From Eubacteriales Family XIII. Incertae Sedis bacterium (GTDB lineage Bacteria; Bacillota; Clostridia; Peptostreptococcales; Anaerovoracaceae): a stretch of DNA of 6,693 nt. Below are positions 1 to 4,861 of the stretch, piece by piece; within the stretch, counting starts at the first letter, position 1, and each line of letters opens with the position of its first letter. The stretch covers positions 1-6,693 of the forward strand of contig JAITEX010000074.1 in the NCBI GenBank assembly GCA_031281765.1, given 5' to 3'. A model generated the notes under the pieces. The model had not been told where the DNA came from. It did not search any database and saw nothing but the letters and a program-made list of their open reading frames with translations. The position numbers and the translations under genes were made by a program.

Positions 1-336
1 GCGCTGCGGGCGGCGACGGGAGACGAATGGACCGTCGAAAAGGCCATGAATATCGGGCGCCGTATCACGAACATTATGCGCCTCTACAATCTGCGCAGCG
101 GATTGACGGTCAAGCTCGAAGAACCGTCCTACCATTATTCCACCCCGCCGAAGGACGGGCCGAATGAAGGCCGTGAGATACGCGAGAACTTCTTCAAGAT
201 GCGCCGCCGTTACTTTGAACTGATGGGCTGGGACACGGAAACGGGCGTCCCGAAGCCGGAAACATTCAAGAAACTCGGCCTCGATGATTATCTCGCCGAC
301 CTTGCCACGGCGGACCTCTATAGATGTATAATATAA
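1..336 (+). CDS. Aldehyde:ferredoxin oxidoreductase, C-terminal end (partial at 5' side)
   Basis: Only the last 111 codons are in the window; the frame is open from base 1 to the TAA at 334-336. The fragment matches the C-terminal domain of AOR-family enzymes. It has a TGDEWT turn, then a long helix with GRRITNIMRLYNLRSG (the family's G-R-I-x-N-x-x-R-x-x-N-x-R-x-G pattern), a loop with DGPNEG, and the ending YFELMGWDTETGVPKPE...KKLGL, typical of the family's last helix and turn. Family members are about 600 residues long and oxidise aldehydes to acids using a tungsten or molybdenum bis-pterin cofactor, a 4Fe-4S cluster and ferredoxin. The cofactor and cluster ligands lie upstream and cannot be checked. 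A MoaD-like gene follows after 3 nt, which supports a pterin-metal enzyme. The subfamily and substrate are unknown. The ATG at 46 is internal, not a start. Confidence 0.9.
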   Translation, partial: ALRAATGDEWTVEKAMNIGRRITNIMRLYNLRSGLTVKLEEPSYHYSTPPKDGPNEGREIRENFFKMRRRYFELMGWDTETGVPKPETFKKLGLDDYLADLATADLYRCII

Positions 337-339
337 GGT

Positions 340-546
340 ATGAAGATATACCTTGAAGACCTGATAGCACATACGAAAGGCGAACGGGAACTTGCTGACG
401 GCAGCGACATTGCGGCGTTGCTGTCTGTCCTGCGGTATGAAAACTACGACCTCTACCATACGGTAAACGGCAAGCATCAGCGTTTCGACTTTGTGCTGTC
501 CGGGGGCGACCGGGTAGCCATCATTCCCGTGCTGAACGGCGGGTAA
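340..546 (+). CDS. MoaD/ThiS-like small sulfur-carrier protein
   Basis: This 68-residue protein has a predicted beta-grasp layout and ends exactly in Gly-Gly (PVLNGG). The C-terminal segment LSGGDRVAIIPVLNGG fits the family pattern L-x-x-G-D-x-V-x-I-x-P-x-x-x-G-G. In MoaD and ThiS the terminal diglycine is adenylated by an E1-like enzyme and then carries sulfur as a thiocarboxylate; for MoaD this sulfur builds the dithiolene of molybdopterin. The protein is shorter than typical MoaD (about 80 residues). It starts 3 nt after the AOR stop, with only a weak TAAGG at 334-338 upstream, so translational coupling is likely. Its position suggests a role in the pterin cofactor of the adjacent AOR, and small MoaD-like genes beside AOR genes are a known arrangement. 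No E1 (MoeB-like) or MoaE gene is in the window. A ThiS-like or protein-modifier role cannot be excluded. Confidence 0.85.
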   Translation: MKIYLEDLIAHTKGERELADGSDIAALLSVLRYENYDLYHTVNGKHQRFDFVLSGGDRVAIIPVLNGG

Positions 547-576
547 AGAGCTGTAAGAATAAGAAGGAGAGACGCC

Positions 577-1356
577 ATGGCAGATTTAAAAGTTTACGTG
601 ATGGACAACGGCACGAATGTCGGCAGTATCAAGAACGACCTGATTTCTACGGACGACCCGGACGAGCGGTTCAATTTCCCGTCATGGACGGTGCTGATTC
701 GCCACAAGGACGGCAACATCCTCTTTGACGCGGCGGCCCATCTGGATCCCGAGCGGCAGATTTCGCTGATACTCGACAATCTGCGGATGGAGGATGAGGA
801 CGCGCCCGTAAACCGGCTGAAACAGATAGGCCTTGAGGCCGGGGATGTCGACACCATACTGCTGTCCCATATGCATCCGGACCATTTCGGCTATATCGAT
901 GCGTTCCCGAATGCGAAAATCATCGTCCACGAGGACGAATTTACGTATATGATGCGCGACTACGCATTGAAGCGTTTCCCGTTCACAAAGGATTTCGACC
1001 ATTTCCTCAAACAGGATTTGAAGTGGGAGCTGTTCCCGGCCGACGTGAAGATGCGGGAACTCGTGCCCGGCGTGACGATAGTGAACTTCGGCGAGGGCCA
1101 TTCCTTCGGCGTACTCGGCCTGCTGCTTGAACTCAAATGCGGTAACAAACTGCTTATTTCCGACATCATCTATTCGCCCGAAAACGTCGGGCCGCCGGTC
1201 CGCTACCCCGGCATCTGCCATGACCGGGAGAGATGGGAAGAAGTGATGAACTACACCCTGCTGCTGGCCCGCCTGACAAGCGCGGAAATCTGGTTCGGCC
1301 ATGATCAGGCGCAGTTCGACAGCCTTATCAAGTCCACAGAAGGGTATTACGAATAA
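577..1356 (+). CDS. MBL-fold metallo-hydrolase, N-acyl homoserine lactonase (AiiA/AttM) family
   Basis: This 259-residue protein is a cytoplasmic metallo-beta-lactamase-fold hydrolase with no signal peptide. The dinuclear metal motif HxHxDH is complete (H98, H100, D102, H103 in SHMHPDHFGY). It is followed by H175 (GEGHSFG), D196 (LISDIIY) and H242 (FGHDQAQF). Y199 stands three residues after D196, as the catalytic Tyr194 does after Asp191 in Bacillus AiiA. The N-terminal stretch with FPSWTVLIRHKDGNILFDAAAH is also typical of this subfamily. Known members open the lactone ring of acyl homoserine lactones, though many relatives act on other lactones or esters. The start is well supported: AAGGAGA at 564-570 lies 6 nt before the ATG. 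It sits 30 nt after the MoaD-like gene and 38 nt before the acyltransferase, so a shared transcript is likely. The fold and family are secure; the actual substrate is not. Confidence 0.88.
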   Translation: MADLKVYVMDNGTNVGSIKNDLISTDDPDERFNFPSWTVLIRHKDGNILFDAAAHLDPERQISLILDNLRMEDEDAPVNRLKQIGLEAGDVDTILLSHMHPDHFGYIDAFPNAKIIVHEDEFTYMMRDYALKRFPFTKDFDHFLKQDLKWELFPADVKMRELVPGVTIVNFGEGHSFGVLGLLLELKCGNKLLISDIIYSPENVGPPVRYPGICHDRERWEEVMNYTLLLARLTSAEIWFGHDQAQFDSLIKSTEGYYE

Positions 1357-1394
1357 AAAACATATCATAGCGGTAGCGCCAACGTAGGGGGAGT

Positions 1395-2486
1395 ATGAAA
1401 GAACGCGTCGCGTATTTTGATAATATCAAGGGCATATTGATTCTCACGGTTGTCCTGAGCCACTTCATGCTGTATTGGGATGATGTGCCGGGCAGCACCT
1501 TGCTCATTACCGTAAGATGGTGGACCAATATGTTTGTCATGCCGGCGTTTCTGTTCGCAAGCGGCATTTTCGCGGGCCGCGCCATCCACGACGAAAAGGC
1601 GTACTCGGCGCACAAGATTTTAGTATACGGGATCTTGTTTCTCATTGTCGGCTACGTGCTGATGTTTGAGACGAGCTATCTGAAAAACGGCGTGGCGCCC
1701 GAACTGAAGACGATTCTTGCCGTATTCAATACGACTACCGCGGCGTGGTATCTGCTTGCTATAACGATATACACCATGACCGTGCCAACGCTTGCGAAAT
1801 TGAGAGCGGGACTTATGCTCCCGATAGTGTATATTTTTTCGCTCAGCGAGGGCTTCTGGATACAGGCGCCGAAAGTCCTGTCTCTCGGCAAAGTGGTGGC
1901 CTTCCTGCCGTATTTCGTCATCGGGTTCTATCTGACCGACGCGCGTATGCTGGAGTGGAGAAGATATGTCGGGAATCTGAAACCCGCCAAGCGGCTTGCG
2001 GTCTACGGAGCCGCGATAGCGCTCTTCGCTGCCGTCTATACGTTCTTAGCTCTTCGCGGGCCCGGAGGCCTCGGCAAACTGATACACAATCTTGAAAGCA
2101 GTTACCGGGGGTATGAAGCGATAGCCGATATGCGGAATGTCAGCGTTCTGGAAGCGTTCCTCGGCAGAACAGCGCTCTATGCGCTTGTCCCGATACTGAT
2201 TTTTGCGATAGTTACCTTAGTTCCTATAAAGAAGCTGCCCTTTATCACACGGGCGGGGACAAACAGCCTGCAGATATATATATTCCATGTGATTATCTAT
2301 TATATTATTTTCATACGCGGCATAGACACCTGGCTGATGGCGCAGTCCCCGCTCTGGCGTTACGCGCCCTTCGTCATCGCGCCGCTTCTGACCTGGCTAC
2401 TGTCCCTGCCTTCCGCTCCGAACAAATGGGTGAAAAGCCTCGACGCATTTTGCCGCAAAGCCCTGCGGCAAAACAAGACTTTATGA
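1395..2486 (+). CDS. Membrane acyltransferase, acyltransferase-3 / fucose 4-O-acetylase-like family
   Basis: This 363-residue integral membrane protein has about ten hydrophobic segments. The N-terminus YFDNIKGILILTVVLSHF has the family's D-N-I-K-G motif (residues 9-13) and the conserved His23 in the first helix. Further family marks are MPAFLFASGIF (49-59), AWYLLA (117-122), LPYFVIGFYL (171-180) and RAGTNSLQIYIFH (286-298), the last resembling the G-x-N-S/T-L-x-I-Y-x-F-H motif of COG3594-type acetylases. Relatives transfer acetyl or other acyl groups to sugars on polysaccharides, peptidoglycan or lipids across the cytoplasmic membrane. The GGGGGAG at 1387-1393 is the likely ribosome binding site, unusually close to the ATG. 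The last codons overlap a 9-bp inverted repeat (2448-2473), and the TGA stop falls in the first unit of a tandem repeat. It is probably the last gene of the AOR operon; its acceptor is unknown. Confidence 0.85.
   Translation: MKERVAYFDNIKGILILTVVLSHFMLYWDDVPGSTLLITVRWWTNMFVMPAFLFASGIFAGRAIHDEKAYSAHKILVYGILFLIVGYVLMFETSYLKNGVAPELKTILAVFNTTTAAWYLLAITIYTMTVPTLAKLRAGLMLPIVYIFSLSEGFWIQAPKVLSLGKVVAFLPYFVIGFYLTDARMLEWRRYVGNLKPAKRLAVYGAAIALFAAVYTFLALRGPGGLGKLIHNLESSYRGYEAIADMRNVSVLEAFLGRTALYALVPILIFAIVTLVPIKKLPFITRAGTNSLQIYIFHVIIYYIIFIRGIDTWLMAQSPLWRYAPFVIAPLLTWLLSLPSAPNKWVKSLDAFCRKALRQNKTL
2448..2473. repeat. 9-bp inverted repeat (possible hairpin) in the 3' end of the acyltransferase gene
   Basis: Arms TTTTGCCGC (2448-2456) and GCGGCAAAA (2465-2473) are perfect complements around an 8-nt loop. 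The repeat lies within the coding sequence just before the stop codon. Read from either strand it has T residues before the stem and A residues after it, so it has no U-tract following the stem and is not a normal intrinsic terminator. It could still stall polymerase or protect the 3' end of the mRNA. Confidence 0.6.
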
Positions 2487-2527
2487 AACTTTATATAACT
2501 TTATGAAACTTGACAAAACTTTATGAA
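2478..2527. repeat. Five tandem 10-bp repeats between convergent genes
   Basis: Five consecutive 10-bp units begin at 2478, 2488, 2498, 2508 and 2518. Units 1, 3 and 5 are identical (ACTTTATGAA), unit 2 is ACTTTATATA and unit 4 is ACTTGACAAA. The array contains the acyltransferase stop codon (2484-2486) and ends 10 bp before the stop codon of the convergent MFS gene. It is AT-rich beside GC-rich coding sequence. A period near one helical turn would place the units on the same face of DNA. The array may be a protein-binding array, a curved segment or simple slippage expansion; the sequence does not decide. Confidence 0.85.
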
Positions 2528-2536
2528 AGCGCGGCC

Positions 2537-3727
2537 CTATCTCCACGTCACGCCTTTCCTCACCCTCAGCACGGTAATAACGAGGAAGACCGCGCCGATT
2601 GCGAGCGAGCACGCGCCGATGAAAAGAAAGCGGCCGGCGGTGCTGTCGCCGGAGATAAACTGGGATATGCCCGTGTAGACGGGCGCCGAGAGGAAGCCGG
2701 CGATGCCGTTCATAATGCAGTTGAAGAGCATCGTCGCGAAGAACGAATCGTTCGGCGTTACATAGCGTGAAATTGAAACGATGCCTTGCGGCGACGCGAG
2801 CGTGAGCGACATACCGATGATGAACACGCCGGTAAGCATGAGCGGTACGCTCCTGTCGGACACAGCGACGACGAGATAGCCGATCGTCATCAGGAGATAG
2901 GCTATTGCGATAAGGTAGTCGCCGAGTTTGTGTGAGAACTTGTTGAAGAACAGGCCCGTGATAACACCGCCGACGAGATTGACGGCAATGCCCGTCCCCG
3001 CGAGCGAAGAATAATTCTCGAAGCCTGTCTGTTGCAGGTGCGAACTCAAATTGTTCGCGAGGGCGGCGAACGTCATCACAAACAGCAGTGAACCAAAAGT
3101 GGAAAAGAACCAGACATCTTTCGGCATACCCCAGAACCGCCCGCCGTCGCCCGCCTTGATTTTCTTGTCCTTCGGCAGTCCGAACAGGGCGAACAGGAAG
3201 ATGGGCCAGGCGAGCAGCAGCATGATGTAGCCGCCGAACCAGACGACCGTGACCAAAAGCCCCGCGAAAAAGCTCTGCACTATGCCGCCGAAGCTCACGA
3301 AGGAACCCTGCAGACCGCTTGCAAGCTTGCGCTCGCGCTCGCCGAAATCGTCGATCATAATGCTCGTGATATTCGACACGATAAGCCCTGTGCCGCTGCC
3401 GAGCAGCAGGCCTGCCGCTATGATTTGCCAGAACTCTCCGTGCAGCAGAATGACGAAGAGGCCGGCCGAGCCGTGGAAAGCGAGGCCGAGCAGAACGGCG
3501 GCGCGCTTGGACAGTTTGCCAAACCGTATGAGATAAGCGCCGATAATGCCGGATATGACCGAGAGCAGGCAGGGCAGGGTGACGGCCGACTGTATGGAAA
3601 GCAGCGAGAACTGCGGGAACGCGTCCGTACTCATACGCGCGATACCCGGCGTCAACGCCATCTGCGGTATATGTATCAGGGCGATGACCATGATGGCGGT
3701 CATCAGTATCTTCTGTTTCCTGTCCAA
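2537..3727 (-). CDS. Major facilitator superfamily (MFS) transporter
   Basis: This 396-residue protein has two six-helix halves split by a charged loop at about 185-203 (GLPKDKKIKAGDGGRFWG), the usual MFS plan and length. A degenerate motif A follows helix 2 (GAYLIRFGKLSKR, residues 63-75); the usual acidic residue is missing. A related loop in the second half reads GLFFNKFSHKLGD (258-270). The helix 4 region is Gly-rich (GLLLGSGTGLIVSN, 106-119), as in many drug and organic-solute MFS proteins. The start is TTG at 3725-3727, preceded on the minus strand by GGAGGGAGGAG five bases away. No in-frame ATG occurs before residue 9, and that would cut into the first helix. The gene is divergent from the SDR gene and shares its control region, so uptake or export of the SDR/alcohol dehydrogenase substrate is a reasonable inference. 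The substrate cannot be read from the sequence. Confidence 0.88.
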   Translation of the reverse strand: MDRKQKILMTAIMVIALIHIPQMALTPGIARMSTDAFPQFSLLSIQSAVTLPCLLSVISGIIGAYLIRFGKLSKRAAVLLGLAFHGSAGLFVILLHGEFWQIIAAGLLLGSGTGLIVSNITSIMIDDFGERERKLASGLQGSFVSFGGIVQSFFAGLLVTVVWFGGYIMLLLAWPIFLFALFGLPKDKKIKAGDGGRFWGMPKDVWFFSTFGSLLFVMTFAALANNLSSHLQQTGFENYSSLAGTGIAVNLVGGVITGLFFNKFSHKLGDYLIAIAYLLMTIGYLVVAVSDRSVPLMLTGVFIIGMSLTLASPQGIVSISRYVTPNDSFFATMLFNCIMNGIAGFLSAPVYTGISQFISGDSTAGRFLFIGACSLAIGAVFLVITVLRVRKGVTWR

Positions 3728-3732
3728 ATCAG

Positions 3733-3743
3733 CTCCTCCCTCC
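3733..3743 (-). promoter_or_regulatory. Ribosome binding site deciding the TTG start of the MFS gene
   Basis: On the minus strand this reads GGAGGGAGGAG, a strong Shine-Dalgarno match whose AGGAG ends five bases before TTG at 3727-3725. It supports TTG as the true start. Just upstream on the minus strand is a short hairpin (arms 3745-3749 and 3754-3758) that could affect access to the site. Confidence 0.75.
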
Positions 3744-3816
3744 GGGCATAAAAATGCCTTTTAATAGCTCTGCGCGTCCTCATATAGTTGTGTTTTTTGT
3801 AATAAAGATCGGTGAG

Positions 3817-3846
3817 TTGAAAATTACTTTATTATTATACTATAAT
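3817..3846 (+). promoter_or_regulatory. Predicted promoter for the SDR - alcohol dehydrogenase genes
   Basis: A -35 box TTGAAA (3817-3822) and a perfect -10 box TATAAT (3841-3846) are separated by 18 bp. Transcription would start near 3853, leaving a leader of about 90 nt before the SDR ATG. The -10 box overlaps the right arm of the inverted repeat, and the promoter interleaves with the opposite-strand MFS promoter, so one bound protein could control both. Confidence 0.65.
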
Positions 3847-3850
3847 AAAG
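3827..3850. promoter_or_regulatory. Inverted-repeat candidate operator shared by two divergent promoters
   Basis: Perfect 9-bp arms CTTTATTAT (3827-3835) and ATAATAAAG (3842-3850) flank a 6-bp centre, TATACT. The symmetry, 24-bp total size and position over both -10 boxes are typical of a site for a dimeric repressor. A further half-site-like copy, GTAATAAAG (8 of 9 bases), occurs at 3799-3807. No regulator gene is in the window, so the binding protein is unknown. Part of the symmetry could arise simply because the two -10 boxes face each other. Confidence 0.6.
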
Positions 3851-3862
3851 AGGCAATGTCAT
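3834..3862 (-). promoter_or_regulatory. Predicted promoter for the MFS gene
   Basis: Read on the minus strand, a -35 box ATGACA (3862-3857, five of six consensus bases) is followed after 17 bp by a perfect -10 box TATAAT (3839-3834). Transcription would begin near 3827 and give a leader of about 100 nt. The -10 box lies inside the 24-bp inverted repeat at 3827-3850. This is a sequence match only, with no experimental support. Confidence 0.6.
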
Positions 3863-3933
3863 GCAATTTCCGGGGGGTCAGGTAAATCAACTGAAATCAA
3901 CAAGTGAATAATTGTCGGCGATGATTGCAGAGA

Positions 3934-3938
3934 AGGAG
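3934..3938 (+). promoter_or_regulatory. Ribosome binding site deciding the SDR start
   Basis: AGGAG at 3934-3938 lies 5 nt before the ATG at 3944. An in-frame GTG at 3938-3940 overlaps this site, so it cannot be the start; the ATG at 3944 is chosen. Confidence 0.85.
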
Positions 3939-3943
3939 TGCGT

Positions 3944-4768
3944 ATGAAAGACATGCTAAAGGGCAAGGTCGCTATCGTTACGGGAGCGACGAGCGGAATG
4001 GGCGAAGCGACGGCGCGGCTATTCGCGAGCGAGGGCGCGGCGGTGATTCTCGGCGGGCGCAGCAGGGATAAGGGTGAGCGGATTGCGTCGGAAATCGAGG
4101 TTCTCGGCGGGACGGCGCGGTATTACGGGCCGCTTGACGTCACGAGCGACGAAAGCATACGGCTGACGATAGACAGGGTCCTCGCGGAATTTGGACAGAT
4201 AGATATTCTCGCGAACTTTGCGGGCAAGACCTTCGACGCCGAGGGGCTTTCTCCGGAGGAAGCCTATCAAAAGACGATGGACTTCAATATGACGGGTACG
4301 TACAAAATGGTATTCGCGACGCTGCCGTATATGAAGGAACAGCGGTCCGGCAATATTATCATCTGCTCGTCGAACGGGGCGTTCAATCCGACGACGCCGG
4401 CCTACGACTACCACATGGCAAAGGCTGCCTGCGAGTCGCTGACCGTCAATCTCGCGATGGACGTGGCGCCGCTCGGCATACGCGTCAATTGCATCAAGCC
4501 CGGCCCGATAGTAACGGCCTTTTGGGATGAACTGCTCGAAGACGGCCCGGAACGCGACGCGTTGTTTGAGGGCATCGCAAAGGCTGAGGTCCCGCTCGAA
4601 CGGCTCGGCACGCCTGCCGACATAGCCGGCCCCGCGCTTTTCTTTGCGTCGGACCTCTCGGCCTATATCACAGGCCTCTGCCTCTATGTGGGCGGCGGCA
4701 TGGGCTATGTATACGCGCACGGGCAGTCGTTTTTGCTCGGAAAGACCCAAACCGGTACAGCTAAGTAA
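3944..4768 (+). CDS. Short-chain dehydrogenase/reductase (classical SDR)
   Basis: This 274-residue NAD(P)-dependent oxidoreductase has all classical SDR marks. These are the nucleotide-binding TGATSGMG (13-20), LDV (64-66), NFAG (91-94, the NxAG motif), N115, S143 (ICSSNGAF), and Y156 with K160 in YHMAK, giving a complete Asn-Ser-Tyr-Lys tetrad with the usual 13-residue Ser-Tyr spacing. R39 with no acidic residue at the end of the second strand points to NADP(H), by inference. The C-terminal region has the usual YITGLCLYVGGG, with Gly where many relatives have Asp in the V-D-G-G turn, and then a longer tail (YVYAHGQSFLLGKTQTGTAK). Typical reactions are alcohol/ketone interconversions, including 3-oxoacyl and sugar-alcohol substrates. 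The gene is divergent from the MFS transporter and lies 93 nt before the iron alcohol dehydrogenase. The substrate is not determinable here. Confidence 0.93.
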   Translation: MKDMLKGKVAIVTGATSGMGEATARLFASEGAAVILGGRSRDKGERIASEIEVLGGTARYYGPLDVTSDESIRLTIDRVLAEFGQIDILANFAGKTFDAEGLSPEEAYQKTMDFNMTGTYKMVFATLPYMKEQRSGNIIICSSNGAFNPTTPAYDYHMAKAACESLTVNLAMDVAPLGIRVNCIKPGPIVTAFWDELLEDGPERDALFEGIAKAEVPLERLGTPADIAGPALFFASDLSAYITGLCLYVGGGMGYVYAHGQSFLLGKTQTGTAK

Positions 4769-4791
4769 GCGATAGTAACGACAAACCGAAA

Positions 4792-4835
4792 TATTTTTCC
4801 TGTGCATGAGGAGCAACGCAGGCACAGGGAAAATA
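4792..4835 (+). promoter_or_regulatory. 14-bp hairpin in the SDR - alcohol dehydrogenase spacer
   Basis: Arms 4792-4805 (TATTTTTCCTGTGC) and 4822-4835 (GCACAGGGAAAATA) pair over 14 bp with one G-U, around a 16-nt purine-rich loop that contains an AGGAG. There is no U-tract after the stem, so it is not a standard terminator. It sits 10 nt before the alcohol dehydrogenase ribosome binding site. It may be a processing or stability element, a protein-binding leader or part of a regulated leader. It matches no riboswitch class I recognise. Confidence 0.6.
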
Positions 4836-4845
4836 GGCGGCTTGC

Positions 4846-4854
4846 AAAAGGAGG
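4846..4854 (+). promoter_or_regulatory. Ribosome binding site deciding the alcohol dehydrogenase start
   Basis: AAAAGGAGG at 4846-4854 is a near-perfect Shine-Dalgarno sequence 7 nt before the ATG at 4862. It rules out an upstream in-frame GTG at 4802, which lies inside the hairpin and would add 20 Arg/His-rich residues not expected in this family. Confidence 0.9.
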
Positions 4855-4861
4855 ACACATT

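Noticed and set aside
682..1368. Open frame of 228 codons on the minus strand opposite the lactonase-like gene
   Set aside because: The + strand protein has a complete catalytic residue set; the antisense frame shows no motif.
2510..2770. Small + strand open frame starting in the tandem repeat
   Set aside because: It is antisense to the MFS C-terminus, its composition is charged and without motif, and no ribosome binding site precedes it.
3745..3762. Short hairpin plus TTTT as an intrinsic terminator on the + strand
   Set aside because: The stem is only 5 bp, and no + strand gene ends nearby; it is more likely part of the MFS leader on the minus strand.
3938..3943. GTG two codons upstream of the SDR ATG as start
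   Set aside because: It overlaps the AGGAG ribosome binding site itself, so initiation there is implausible.
4019..4858. Open frame of 279 codons on the minus strand opposite the SDR
   Set aside because: Same cause: antisense shadow of the SDR, with Arg-rich low-information sequence and no recognisable domain.
4802..4861. Upstream GTG extension of the alcohol dehydrogenase by 20 residues
   Set aside because: The GTG lies in a hairpin, and the added residues are Arg/His-rich and include the translated Shine-Dalgarno region; the ATG at 4862 has an ideal site.
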